Origin: Lachnospiraceae bacterium
Lineage (GTDB): Bacteria > Bacillota > Clostridia > Lachnospirales > Lachnospiraceae
Length of the DNA: 8,977 bases
Direction: 5' to 3'
NCBI GenBank assembly: GCA_020860745.1
Contig: JAJBTR010000051.1
Coordinates: forward strand, 1 to 8,977
Shown here: positions 1-7,355 of the stretch, in pieces
How positions within the stretch are numbered: the stretch's first letter is position 1
Layout: the number at the start of each line of letters is the position of its first letter
Made by a program: the position numbers and the translations under genes
Notes under the pieces: model-generated
Database searches by the model: none
What the model was told of the DNA's origin: nothing
Seen by the model: the letters and a program-made list of their open reading frames with translations, nothing else

Positions 1-2357
1 AGGAAAGTACCCCCGACACCGGAAACGGAACACAGACCGGGTATTATCCCGGAGGTCTTTACACCTACATCAAAAAACTGTATGCGCCGGCGGAATGGCA
101 GCATAAAACAGTGATGCTCGAATTTGAAGGGGTTTATGCCACCTCCATGGTTTACGTGAACGGAGATCTCGCCGCCACACAGCTGTACGGATATTCCGGT
201 TTCTACGTTGTGCTGGATAAATATCTGGAATACGGACAGGAAAATGAAATCCTCGTGATCGCAGATAACGCGGCGGAAAAGAATTCACGCTGGTACTCAG
301 GAAGCGGAATTTACCGGAATGTCAATCTTCTGATCGGCGCCGAGATTCATATTCCGGCTGACGGCGTGCGGATTCAGACGCCTTCCGTGGCACAGGATGC
401 CTCTGCAGTAGAGATTACCACCGACATCAGAAATATATCCAGACAGAAAAAAAAGATCACCGTTGAGACCACATTATTATTGGAAGGCAAACCGGCAGGA
501 ACTGACACCCTCGGTGTGACGATGTATGGCAGGGAGGAAGAAACGGTGCGCCAGACCATCTGTGTTGACCATGCCGCGCTCTGGAGCCCGGATTCGCCAA
601 CTCTGTATGATTGCGTGGTAAGGCTTTATGACGAAACGGAGCTTTTGGATGAAACAAGGGAACACTTTGGCATCCGGAAGCTGGAACTGGACGCGCAACG
701 CGGTCTGAGGATCAATGGAAAGCCGGTAAAATTAAGAGGAACCTGCATTCATCACGATAACGGCGTGATTGGCGCGGCGACCTTTGAGAAAGCGGAGGAA
801 AGACGTTGCAGGCAGATGAAGGAAGCTGGTTTCAACAGCATCCGCAGCTCACATCACCCCATGAGTAAGGCAATGCTGAATGCCTGCGACAAATACGGGA
901 TGCTTGTCATGGACGAGCTGACTGACATGTGGACCACTCACAAAAACCCGAATGATTTCGCCCTGAACTTTTCAGACTGTGTGGACACGGAAATAGGACG
1001 CATGGTAAATAAGGATTTTAACCATCCGTCTGTGATCCTTTATTCTGCCGGGAACGAGATTCCCGAAGCGGGAACCGCCAGGGGCGCACAGATCAACCGC
1101 CAGATCTGCAACCGTTTCCATGCACTGGATCCGTCCAGATACACAACAAACGCAATCAACGGCATGCTCGCTGCCGGGGAACGGATGAATACGATTACCA
1201 GAGATGTCATGGCCAGTTTCCGCCCGGAGAACCTGTCATCCGAGGGAAACAGCCGGCAGGATAAGGAAGGTGCAAACGCCTTAAACAGTATGATGGCTCT
1301 GATGTCGGGCAAGGCTGCAGACATGGTAGCCTGCCATCCGCTGATGACCCAGACACTGGAGGAATCGTGTCAGGCCATGGATATCACAGGATTAAATTAT
1401 CTGACCGGACGGCATGTGCTGGAAAAGGAACTTCACCCCAACAAACCGGTCGTCGGCACCGAGACTTTCCCGGCTGATATTGTAAGACTCTGGGATATTG
1501 TGAAAAATAACAATCATGTGCTTGGCGATTATACCTGGACAGGCTACGATTATCTCGGGGAAGCCGGATGCGGGACATTCTATTATGACGGTACACAGAA
1601 TTTTAACGGCACGTTCCCGGATCGGGTCGCATATATCGGAGATATCAATCTCATCGGCTACCGGAGACCGATCAGTTATCTCAGAGAGATTGTCTATGGG
1701 CTCCGGAAAGAACCGTATGTGGCGGTAGAACGGGTAGATAAATATGGCCTGCCCCACTCTCAGACCCCGTGGATGTGGAAAGATAATGTGGCAAGCTGGA
1801 CATGGCCCGGATATGAGGGAAAACCCGCGAATGTGGATGTGTACAGCAAAGCAGAGGAAGTAGAGCTGTTCTTAAACGGAACATCTCTCGGGAGGAAGCC
1901 TGCCGGGGAGGCAAACGGATTCATTGCCGGGTATGAGATTACTTATGAACCGGGGGAGCTCCTGGCCGTCAGCTACACAGCAGGACTTGAAACAGGAAGA
2001 TTCTCCCTCAGGACTGCCAGAGAAGACGTTGTTCTTTCCGTGGAATGCGAGAATCAGACGCTTGCTGCGGACGGAGAAGATCTGGCGTTTATCACCGCAA
2101 AGCTGACCGATACGGATGGCACAGACAATCTCTTCGCGCAGCGGGACATAAAGGTAACTGTGGAAGGCGCTGGAATTTTACAGGGATTCGGCAGCGCGGA
2201 CCCGCGTTCCCTCGGCAGTTATGATGACAATGTATGGAAAACCTATGACGGGTATGTGATGGCTGTGATCCGCGCAGAGACAACCCCGGGTACGATAAAC
2301 GTGCGCTTTGAAGCAGAAGGCTGCGGCTCAAAAGAAGTTATCATCGAGGTTGCGTGA
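1..2357 (+). CDS. GH2 family glycoside hydrolase (beta-galactosidase-like), 5' end missing
   Basis: This is a retaining exo-glycosidase of glycoside hydrolase family 2, probably acting on beta-galactosides or related beta-linked sugars. The frame is open from base 3, so the gene starts off the window and GTG at 111 is not the real start. Domain order: jelly-roll sugar-binding domain (to about base 350), Ig-like domain, TIM barrel from about 695 (GLRINGKPVKLRGTCIHHD), a C-terminal DUF4982-like segment (about 1770-1950, with VELFLNGTSLGRK), and a last Ig-like domain (about 2040-2354). The acid/base Glu is in SAGNEIPE (codon 1056-1058). The nucleophile is probably the Glu of VVGTETF (codon 1461-1463). 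These motifs are seen; substrate is inferred and could be another beta-glycoside. About 50 residues are probably missing at the N-terminus, so a signal peptide cannot be judged. It is convergent with the lipid operon and probably unrelated to it. Confidence 0.93.
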   Translation, partial: ESTPDTGNGTQTGYYPGGLYTYIKKLYAPAEWQHKTVMLEFEGVYATSMVYVNGDLAATQLYGYSGFYVVLDKYLEYGQENEILVIADNAAEKNSRWYSGSGIYRNVNLLIGAEIHIPADGVRIQTPSVAQDASAVEITTDIRNISRQKKKITVETTLLLEGKPAGTDTLGVTMYGREEETVRQTICVDHAALWSPDSPTLYDCVVRLYDETELLDETREHFGIRKLELDAQRGLRINGKPVKLRGTCIHHDNGVIGAATFEKAEERRCRQMKEAGFNSIRSSHHPMSKAMLNACDKYGMLVMDELTDMWTTHKNPNDFALNFSDCVDTEIGRMVNKDFNHPSVILYSAGNEIPEAGTARGAQINRQICNRFHALDPSRYTTNAINGMLAAGERMNTITRDVMASFRPENLSSEGNSRQDKEGANALNSMMALMSGKAADMVACHPLMTQTLEESCQAMDITGLNYLTGRHVLEKELHPNKPVVGTETFPADIVRLWDIVKNNNHVLGDYTWTGYDYLGEAGCGTFYYDGTQNFNGTFPDRVAYIGDINLIGYRRPISYLREIVYGLRKEPYVAVERVDKYGLPHSQTPWMWKDNVASWTWPGYEGKPANVDVYSKAEEVELFLNGTSLGRKPAGEANGFIAGYEITYEPGELLAVSYTAGLETGRFSLRTAREDVVLSVECENQTLAADGEDLAFITAKLTDTDGTDNLFAQRDIKVTVEGAGILQGFGSADPRSLGSYDDNVWKTYDGYVMAVIRAETTPGTINVRFEAEGCGSKEVIIEVA

Positions 2358-2403
2358 GTGTGCATCCTCACAGAGTGGTTTTTACTTCATAAAACGAACT
2401 TTC

Positions 2404-2444
2404 CTGTAAAGAAAGAAAAGAGGGCGCTAACTCTGCGTCCTCTT
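2404..2444. terminator. Bidirectional intrinsic terminator between convergent GH2 gene and lipid operon
   Basis: A 10-bp stem pairs AAGAGGGCGC (2418-2427) with GCGTCCTCTT (2435-2444), with one G-U pair and a 7-base loop. On the minus strand the stem is followed by the T-rich tract TTCTTTCTTT, as expected for the end of the ligase operon. On the plus strand the tail AATCTTTCT is weaker. The stem contains the ligase stop codon (2427-2429) and its last few codons, so the final part of that gene also forms the terminator. A weaker CCTCAC/GTGG hairpin followed by TTTTT at about 2364-2380 might also serve the GH2 gene. Confidence 0.65.
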
Positions 2445-3941
2445 AATCTTTCTCGATGTGGTCTTCTCAAACTCCGTCTCCCGGACTTTCAGTCCATACA
2501 CCTTCCTGTGCGCCGGAGTCCCCTTATTGTAATCGTCGATGATCTCCTGCAGGGCAGCCGGGATATCCTTGATCCGTTTTTTCTTCGCATAGTCATAGTC
2601 AGGATAGATTTCTGCCTCAATCAGCCCGTCCCTCTCCCGGACCAGAATCTCCTGAACCAGACGATGCTCGCCGATTTTATTTTCCAGCTCCTCCGGGGAG
2701 ACATTCTCGCCGTTTTTGGTGATGATCAGATTCTTTTTCCGCCCGGTCAGGAACAGGAAATTGTTCTCATCCACATAGCCCAGATCGCCGGTCTTCAGCC
2801 AGCCATCCTCCAGCGCTTCCAACGTCTCCTGCGGCATGTGATAGTAGCCCTGCATCACACTGCTGCCGCGCACCCAGATCTCGCCGTCCACGGTCTTTGT
2901 CTCGCAGTTCGGGAGCAGCTGGCCGACCGCTTCCTTATTGATATTCCAGCTCACCGTCGTGCTGATCACTGGCGCGCACTCGGTCATTCCGTAGCCCTGC
3001 AGAATCGTAATTCCATACTTTGCAAACAGGTCAATATACGCCGGGTTTAAGTAAGCTCCGCCGCTGCAGATCGTGTGGAACTGCTTACCGAACACCATCC
3101 CCTTGACAATCTGCGGGGGAAGCTGCGGGGAGTCCTCCAGCTTTTTCGCCATGGTCTCGATCATCAGCGGAACCATCAGAATCATCTCCGGCTTAAACAG
3201 CTTGATATTCTTCGCCACCCGCAGCAGGGAATCATTGATGCAGATGATGCTGCCCAGGGAGATGGCTTTTAAAATGTCCATACTCAGGCAGTAGGCGTGG
3301 TGAATCGGCAGAACGGAGAGAATCACGGTCCGCTCTTTAATCTTCATATCCAGACAGGTGGCATTGTTCGCCAGATTGCGGTGAGTGAGCATAACGCCCT
3401 TGCTCTTTCCCGTAGTTCCGGAAGTAAACATAATCGTACACAGGTCGTCCGGTTTCGGAGAAAAATCCCAATCCCCGGCGTTCTCTTCCAGCAGACGGTC
3501 AAAAGAAAGGCCTTCCGCATCGCTGTTCTCTTTCTGCATGGAAATCATGTATTTTAACTTCGGGCACTTCTCTTTGGCCATCGCCGCCGCATCGCTGCGG
3601 AGTTCATCATAGACAAATACTTCCACATCCGCCCGGTCAATCAGTTCGCACAGTTCATCAGCTGGAAGAGAGACATCCAGCGGAACCGCGACGCTGCCGC
3701 TGCCTGCCGTGCCGAAATAAGTCACAAGCCAACGGTAGGAAGTCGCACCTGTCACCGCGATATGCTTTCCGCGCATCCCGAGAGACTCCAGCACGCGGGA
3801 AAAACTGTCGCTGTCGTGCTTTAACTGCATGTAAGATTTTGTCCCGATCTCATTCTTGCTTACTTTATAGCGAATCGCGTCGCCAGCGCCGAAGCGCGCC
3901 TCGGCACTTGTTAAAATTTCACTTATTGTATTGCATACCAT
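2427..3941 (-). CDS. Stand-alone AMP-dependent acyl ligase (long-chain acyl-CoA/acyl-ACP synthetase-like)
   Basis: This is an ANL-superfamily adenylating enzyme of 504 residues. It makes acyl-AMP from a carboxylic acid and ATP and passes the acyl group to a thiol, here probably the ACP encoded just upstream. Motifs are intact: P-loop TSGTTGKSKG (173-182), GYGMTE (316-321), TGD (384-386), the hinge GRKKNLIITKNGENVSP (400-416) and the C-terminal catalytic lysine in TTSRKIKR (K498). LPIHHAY (211-217) and MVPLMIETMAKK (256-267) resemble long-chain fatty acid ligases more than amino-acid-activating domains, so a fatty acid substrate is favoured. ATG at 3941 has AAGGAAGG about 8 bases upstream. That site overlaps the ACP stop, 15 bases away, which suggests translational coupling. 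It is the last gene of the block. A true CoA ligase or an amino-acid activator remains possible. Confidence 0.93.
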   Translation of the reverse strand: MVCNTISEILTSAEARFGAGDAIRYKVSKNEIGTKSYMQLKHDSDSFSRVLESLGMRGKHIAVTGATSYRWLVTYFGTAGSGSVAVPLDVSLPADELCELIDRADVEVFVYDELRSDAAAMAKEKCPKLKYMISMQKENSDAEGLSFDRLLEENAGDWDFSPKPDDLCTIMFTSGTTGKSKGVMLTHRNLANNATCLDMKIKERTVILSVLPIHHAYCLSMDILKAISLGSIICINDSLLRVAKNIKLFKPEMILMVPLMIETMAKKLEDSPQLPPQIVKGMVFGKQFHTICSGGAYLNPAYIDLFAKYGITILQGYGMTECAPVISTTVSWNINKEAVGQLLPNCETKTVDGEIWVRGSSVMQGYYHMPQETLEALEDGWLKTGDLGYVDENNFLFLTGRKKNLIITKNGENVSPEELENKIGEHRLVQEILVRERDGLIEAEIYPDYDYAKKKRIKDIPAALQEIIDDYNKGTPAHRKVYGLKVRETEFEKTTSRKIKRTQS

Positions 3942-3956
3942 ATAACCGACCTTCCT

Positions 3957-4187
3957 TTACGCTTCGACCAACGTCCCCAGATAGTCCAGCGCCTCCTGTA
4001 CCGTGCGGATATCCGACACCTTATGCTCGTCGATCTCCACATCAAACACCTCTTCCAGCTCACCAAGCATACTCATAAAATCGAAAGAGGTAAATCCCAG
4101 ATCCTCCACAAAACGGGATTCCGGATGTACATTCTCCAGCTCCACTTCCACATAATTACAGATAATCTCTACGAATTTTTCAAACAT
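3957..4187 (-). CDS. Free-standing acyl carrier protein
   Basis: This is a 76-residue, acidic PP-binding protein of normal ACP length, predicted four-helix bundle and cytosolic. The phosphopantetheine site is Ser34 in EDLGFTSFDFMSML. The usual D-S-L is T-S-F here, so the residues flanking the serine differ from the housekeeping fatty-acid ACP, which suggests a dedicated carrier. The start has an excellent Shine-Dalgarno (AAAGGAG, about 8 bases before ATG). The ligase gene follows after 15 bases. The condensation-like gene lies 122 bases upstream, an unusually wide gap for this block. It most likely accepts the acyl group from the adjacent ligase and presents it to the condensation-like enzyme; this is inferred from context. 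A DltC-like D-alanyl carrier is a less likely alternative, because no dltB or dltD is nearby. Confidence 0.9.
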   Translation of the reverse strand: MFEKFVEIICNYVEVELENVHPESRFVEDLGFTSFDFMSMLGELEEVFDVEIDEHKVSDIRTVQEALDYLGTLVEA

Positions 4188-4208
4188 GATTTTCTCCTTT
4201 TTCTTCTC

Positions 4209-4379
4209 TTATCCCTTTAGCACCTCAGGTTCCATCGTGACCCGGCAAAATAAAATACATTCTTCTACAACAAAATCAATTTCGCCTGTTTCGTATCTTT
4301 CCGCTGTGCTTAAATCAGCTTTATAATATCTCCAACCGGCATATTCGGGTTTTCCGCGCCCTTGAACATAATCTTGCAC
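4209..4379 (-). other. Possible small ORF or gene remnant between condensation and ACP genes
   Basis: The 122-base gap before the ACP gene is open in one frame, ending at TAA (4209-4211), and the peptide looks protein-like: ...RYYKADLSTAERYETGE, then IDFVVEECILFCRVTMEPE and VLKG. The frame runs back into the 3' end of the condensation gene in a different frame. The first usable start is GTG at 4379, giving about 56 residues, and no convincing Shine-Dalgarno precedes it. It could be an overlapping small gene, the tail of a gene that lost its front, or chance. I do not recognise the family. Confidence 0.3.
4252..4279 (-). promoter_or_regulatory. Possible internal promoter ahead of the ACP gene
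   Basis: Read on the minus strand, TTGATT (4274-4279) and TATTTT (4252-4257) are 16 bases apart in the 122-base gap before the ACP gene. The match to the sigma-A consensus is only moderate. It would allow ACP and ligase to be made apart from the upstream genes. It competes with the idea that the gap is coding. Confidence 0.25.
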
Positions 4380-5716
4380 AGGTAGTAATACAGATACTCC
4401 AGGTCTTCTCTGCTGACAGCCTTCACCTGATGCTCGAAGTTGAAGTCCAGTCCATTGTCCTCCGGCCGATGCATAACAGTCAGGTACATGCCCTGGGTCG
4501 TCGCGCCGTTCGGATACCAGTGCGTCTTATATTTGATATCGCCGATTTTTGTCAGCTCTTTACCCTGAATATTTGCCGGCTGATAGGTCAGCGACATGGG
4601 CTCATAGGTCTGCCCGCCCTTCTGTGGATACTTCCGGCCGCGGTACGCAAAATACTCTACCGGGTCATAGTTCGCATGGCGGAAATACTCGTTCTGCAGA
4701 TCACGGATCTCGTAAATTCCCTCCAGGAACGTCTTATCCTCGGAGATGATCGTCCGAAACGGGAATGAGTGAATCCTGGTACCGCCGCATTTTTTCTCCT
4801 TCACCGTGGCGCGGCGCGCGATGGCCATGTTGATGGACACATCGTCATTACCGTTCATTTTCTGGAAATAGGTGCGCAGCCCCATCATCAGCAGCACGGC
4901 CAGGGAAACGCGGTGCTCTTCACAGAACGCCATCAGACGGGCAGTCGGTTCCTCCTCCAGATGGAAAATATCCAGCGCCGAGTCCACCGAATCTGAGACA
5001 TTGACAGCGGCACGCGCATTCGGATTCCCGGAGCGTTCCCGCTCCTCCTCCAGCTTCTGCGATCCGCGGATTCCATTATAAATCGGTTCCGGCGTACTGT
5101 CGATCAGATTCTGGAAATATTCCCGATCCCTCGCCTGCGCCTTGCTTCCCGCCTCATAGGCAAGATCTTTCTGCAGCTGTTCAATATAAGATGCCATCTC
5201 CTTCGGATAGGGGACGCCCTCGTACATGGCATTACAGTAGAGTTCAATCACGTCCTTGAAAAAACAGGAGAGTCCCTGGGCATCCGCCGTCATGTGGTCA
5301 ATCAGAAGATAAACGCCATTGTAACCGTCCGGCATGTGAATCATCACCACACGGTTCATCGGAGAATCCACCCGCTTGAACGGCACACGGGACCATTTTG
5401 TCATCTCCTCGTTGGCTTCCTCCATGGTTTTCCCGGAAAAATCGACGAACTCGATATCGCGCTCCTCTTTGTCCACTACATACTGATACCATGTTCCCTC
5501 TTTATCTTTGGCAAACCGCAGCCGCATGGACTCGCTGCGCTCATATGCCTTGTAAATACTCTGCTTTAACACATCCCAATCCAGATCGGTTCCAATCGTC
5601 AGACTGGTGCCGATGTTTAAGACTTCTTTCTTCGGACACATATCCTGGTAAAATGTATGAAATTTCTGAGCTTTGGTCAGCGGATATACCGGATATCCTT
5701 TTCTTTTTCTCATCAT
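4310..5716 (-). CDS. Stand-alone NRPS condensation-superfamily acyltransferase
   Basis: This 468-residue protein has the fold signature of NRPS condensation domains, PapA-type acyltransferases and wax-ester synthases. These enzymes transfer an acyl group from a carrier thioester to an amine or alcohol. YPLTKAQK (11-18) matches the C1 motif. LLIDHMTADAQG (137-148) is the active-site motif: the second, catalytic His (H141) and the structural Asp (D145) are kept, but the first His is Asp and the Gly after D145 is Ala. RTYFQKMNGNDDVSI and RIHSFPFR correspond to the C4-C5 regions. No A, T or TE domain is attached. The length fits one complete condensation didomain. ATG at 5716 overlaps the hydrolase stop as ATGA, with GGAGG 10 bases upstream, so the two genes are translationally coupled. 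With ACP and ligase it forms a split assembly module. Acceptor and product are unknown. Confidence 0.88.
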   Translation of the reverse strand: MMRKRKGYPVYPLTKAQKFHTFYQDMCPKKEVLNIGTSLTIGTDLDWDVLKQSIYKAYERSESMRLRFAKDKEGTWYQYVVDKEERDIEFVDFSGKTMEEANEEMTKWSRVPFKRVDSPMNRVVMIHMPDGYNGVYLLIDHMTADAQGLSCFFKDVIELYCNAMYEGVPYPKEMASYIEQLQKDLAYEAGSKAQARDREYFQNLIDSTPEPIYNGIRGSQKLEEERERSGNPNARAAVNVSDSVDSALDIFHLEEEPTARLMAFCEEHRVSLAVLLMMGLRTYFQKMNGNDDVSINMAIARRATVKEKKCGGTRIHSFPFRTIISEDKTFLEGIYEIRDLQNEYFRHANYDPVEYFAYRGRKYPQKGGQTYEPMSLTYQPANIQGKELTKIGDIKYKTHWYPNGATTQGMYLTVMHRPEDNGLDFNFEHQVKAVSREDLEYLYYYLCKIMFKGAENPNMPVGDIIKLI

Positions 5717-6756
5717 TGAAATAATCCCTCCGTAAATTCATCCAGCGCCTTCTCATAGGCAGCCGGGTCTTTGTAATAGCTCTCCGCGTGAGCGGCGCCC
5801 TCAATAATCAGTTTCGTCTTCGGCGACGCACAGTTTTCATAAATCTCGTCGCACATACTGCACGGGACAAAGGTGTCGGCGTCGCCATGGATAAAGAGAA
5901 TCGGCACTTTCGCCTTTTTCACTTCCCGCGCCGCGTTGCACTCATCCAGCCCATATCCGGCTTTCCGCTGGTTGACCGCATCCGATATCGGAATCATGGG
6001 AAACGCGGGCAGATGATACATGGAGTGCAATACATGGGTAAACACGTATTTCGGCGAGGTAAACGCGCAGTCGGAAACGATCCCTTTCACCTGCTCCGGC
6101 AGGTGAAGGCCGCTTGTCATCAGCACGGTAGAAGCTCCCATGGAAGTTCCGTGCAGCAGAATCTGCACATCCTCACCCGCTTTGTCTGTTACCCACCGGA
6201 TCCACTCCAGCGCATCATACCGGTCCAGGCAGCCAAAGCCGATGTATTTGCCTTCACTCTCCCCGTGGGCGCGCTCGTCCACGAGAAGCATCGCGTAACC
6301 GTGCTTCAGATAGTAGCCGGAGAGGCCGATGTAATCACTCATGCCTTTGCTGGTGTAGCCGTGAAAGCAGATAACGGCTTTTTTTCCTGTCTGCGGCATG
6401 GTTTCTTCCGGATTATCTTTCTGCTGTTTTGCCTCTCCTGATCCGGGATTTTCTGTCTCTGCCGCCGCATTCATATTACACCCCGGGAACCATGTCCCGT
6501 GCAGTTTCAACCCGTCGTCGGACTCAATAAACACATCCTCATGGGGCTGGGCGAGCATGAACTCTTTGCACTCTTCAATGAAAGGCATATGCTGATTCCA
6601 GTCAGTCCCCGCCATCTTCATCGTCCGCTCCACTTTTGCGTTGTTGCGCTTCATGGTTCTGTTGTAAAAATAAGCTGTCATCCCCGCCGTGGTTCCGGCC
6701 GCAATAGCAGCCAGAAGCGCTGCGCCTTCTATCCACTTTTTCATTTTAATCTCCAT
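5713..6756 (-). CDS. Membrane-anchored alpha/beta hydrolase
   Basis: This serine hydrolase of the alpha/beta fold has 347 residues. The oxyanion region is CFHGYTSKG (130-138), the nucleophile Ser205 is in HGTSMGAS, the acid is Asp294 in HGDADTFVP, and the base is His323 in EGAAHAESY. Residues 9-30 are a hydrophobic, Ala/Gly-rich segment with Lys/Arg on both sides, probably an uncleaved membrane anchor; its orientation is ambiguous. Between two core strands, residues 93-125 form a polar low-complexity insert rich in Glu, Asn, Pro and Lys. Two starts are possible. ATG at 6756 has AAAGG 7 bases upstream, but that site lies in a small CCGCC/GGCGG hairpin. ATG at 6744 has GGAG 6 bases upstream and gives an N-terminus MKKW. 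The stop overlaps the condensation start. Release or editing of an acyl product at the membrane is inferred; peptidase or lipase activity is also possible. Confidence 0.9.
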   Translation of the reverse strand: MEIKMKKWIEGAALLAAIAAGTTAGMTAYFYNRTMKRNNAKVERTMKMAGTDWNQHMPFIEECKEFMLAQPHEDVFIESDDGLKLHGTWFPGCNMNAAAETENPGSGEAKQQKDNPEETMPQTGKKAVICFHGYTSKGMSDYIGLSGYYLKHGYAMLLVDERAHGESEGKYIGFGCLDRYDALEWIRWVTDKAGEDVQILLHGTSMGASTVLMTSGLHLPEQVKGIVSDCAFTSPKYVFTHVLHSMYHLPAFPMIPISDAVNQRKAGYGLDECNAAREVKKAKVPILFIHGDADTFVPCSMCDEIYENCASPKTKLIIEGAAHAESYYKDPAAYEKALDEFTEGLFQ

Positions 6757-6812
6757 TCCGCCGCCTTTATCCCTGGCGGTACAATCATAAGTAAAAGATT
6801 TCCATTTATCTC

Positions 6813-6840
6813 ATCATATGCACCTCACAGCCAGTGCGAA
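6813..6840 (-). promoter_or_regulatory. Candidate promoter for the hydrolase-condensation-ACP-ligase genes
   Basis: Read on the minus strand, TTCGCA (6835-6840) and TATGAT (6813-6818) are 16 bases apart in the 122-base gap between the SCP2 and hydrolase genes. The -35 box lies in one arm of an 8-bp inverted repeat (6833-6840 and 6873-6880). If it is real, the four downstream genes can be transcribed without the TetR-controlled promoter upstream of SCP2. The match is fair, not strong. Confidence 0.35.
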
Positions 6841-6880
6841 GTGCTATATGGAATAATTACAAAACTTCATTTTTCGCACT
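6833..6880. repeat. Inverted repeat between SCP2 and hydrolase genes
   Basis: AGTGCGAA (6833-6840) and TTCGCACT (6873-6880) are perfect 8-bp inverted arms with a 32-base loop, immediately after the SCP2 stop codon. A nested GAAGT/ACTTC pairing is also possible on the minus strand. No T-run follows on either strand, so it does not look like a standard intrinsic terminator. It may be an operator, an mRNA-processing hairpin or an attenuating stem. Confidence 0.45.
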
Positions 6881-7244
6881 ACTCCGCTTCGTTCTCCCCT
6901 CTCTCATCTGTGGAACCCGCGTAGCTCTCAATCAGCTCTTTCAGCCTCGCGGCTTTCCCAAAATCCCCCTCAACTTTCAACCGCTGCGTTGTGAACGCCA
7001 GAATCGGGTTCAGCCTGCCGTCCGCCAGTTTCTTTAACACTTCCGCCGAGCAGGTAAACATTGCATCCCTGTCGTAATATTCATAGGGTTCTACATATAG
7101 TTTTCCTTCCTTTACCTCCACACAAAAGATGCCGGACGACTCACCGGTGATATTAAACTGGTAAGCCAGATGCTCCTGAATCCCACTCACATCCGCATTC
7201 ATAAGTTCCGCTTTAATCTCTGAAAAAAGTTCTGCGTATGACAT
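6879..7244 (-). CDS. SCP2-like sterol/lipid-binding domain protein
   Basis: This 121-residue cytosolic protein is a single SCP-2 sterol-transfer-type domain. The family forms a hydrophobic tunnel that holds acyl chains, sterols or other lipids. The family core is recognisable: LAYQFNITGESSGIF..VEVKEGKLYVEP, then DAMFTCSAEVLKKLADG and the characteristic RLNPILAFTTQRLKVEGD. It has no signal peptide or fused enzyme domain. The start at 7244 (MSYAELFSE) is chosen because GGGAGG lies 4-5 bases upstream; an upstream ATG at 7304 would add 20 residues without family similarity and without a ribosome site. It is the first gene of the minus-strand block and faces the TetR gene across the operator region. 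A ligand-carrier role for the product or substrate of the downstream genes is inferred. Confidence 0.88.
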   Translation of the reverse strand: MSYAELFSEIKAELMNADVSGIQEHLAYQFNITGESSGIFCVEVKEGKLYVEPYEYYDRDAMFTCSAEVLKKLADGRLNPILAFTTQRLKVEGDFGKAARLKELIESYAGSTDERGENEAE

Positions 7245-7325
7245 ATGTCCTCCCTGAAAAAAGAGCATAACCGGTCTGATTTCCCGCTTCCGATCACTGC
7301 CCATACTTTACATTTGTTTTACATT

Positions 7326-7340
7326 TCGACCGTTGGTCGA
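7326..7340. promoter_or_regulatory. TetR-type operator, copy 1
   Basis: TCGACC-GTT-GGTCGA has perfect 6-bp inverted arms with a 3-base centre. It falls about 9-23 bases downstream of the predicted SCP2 transcription start. It shares the core GACCnTTGGTC with copy 2. Assignment to the adjacent TetR is inferred from position and symmetry. Confidence 0.75.
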
Positions 7341-7355
7341 CTGTTTGCACTTGTA

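Noticed and set aside
111..116. GTG/ATG as the start of the GH2 gene
   Set aside because: The frame is open back to base 3 and encodes typical GH2 sugar-binding sequence (GGLYTYIKKLYAP), so the true start is outside the window.
2358..3050. 230-residue plus-strand open frame opposite the ligase gene
   Set aside because: It lies antisense to a clearly motif-bearing ligase, has no recognisable domain, and its content reflects the complementary strand.
3963..3972. TCGACCAACG, matching half of the TetR operator, near the ACP stop
   Set aside because: It lacks the second arm and lies in coding sequence; it is probably chance.
5788..6441. 217-residue plus-strand open frame opposite the hydrolase gene
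   Set aside because: It is antisense to an intact catalytic alpha/beta hydrolase, has no family signature and no ribosome binding site.
7245..7304. 20-residue N-terminal extension of the SCP2 protein
   Set aside because: There is no ribosome site before 7304, the extension is unlike the family, and a strong GGGAGG sits in front of the ATG at 7244.
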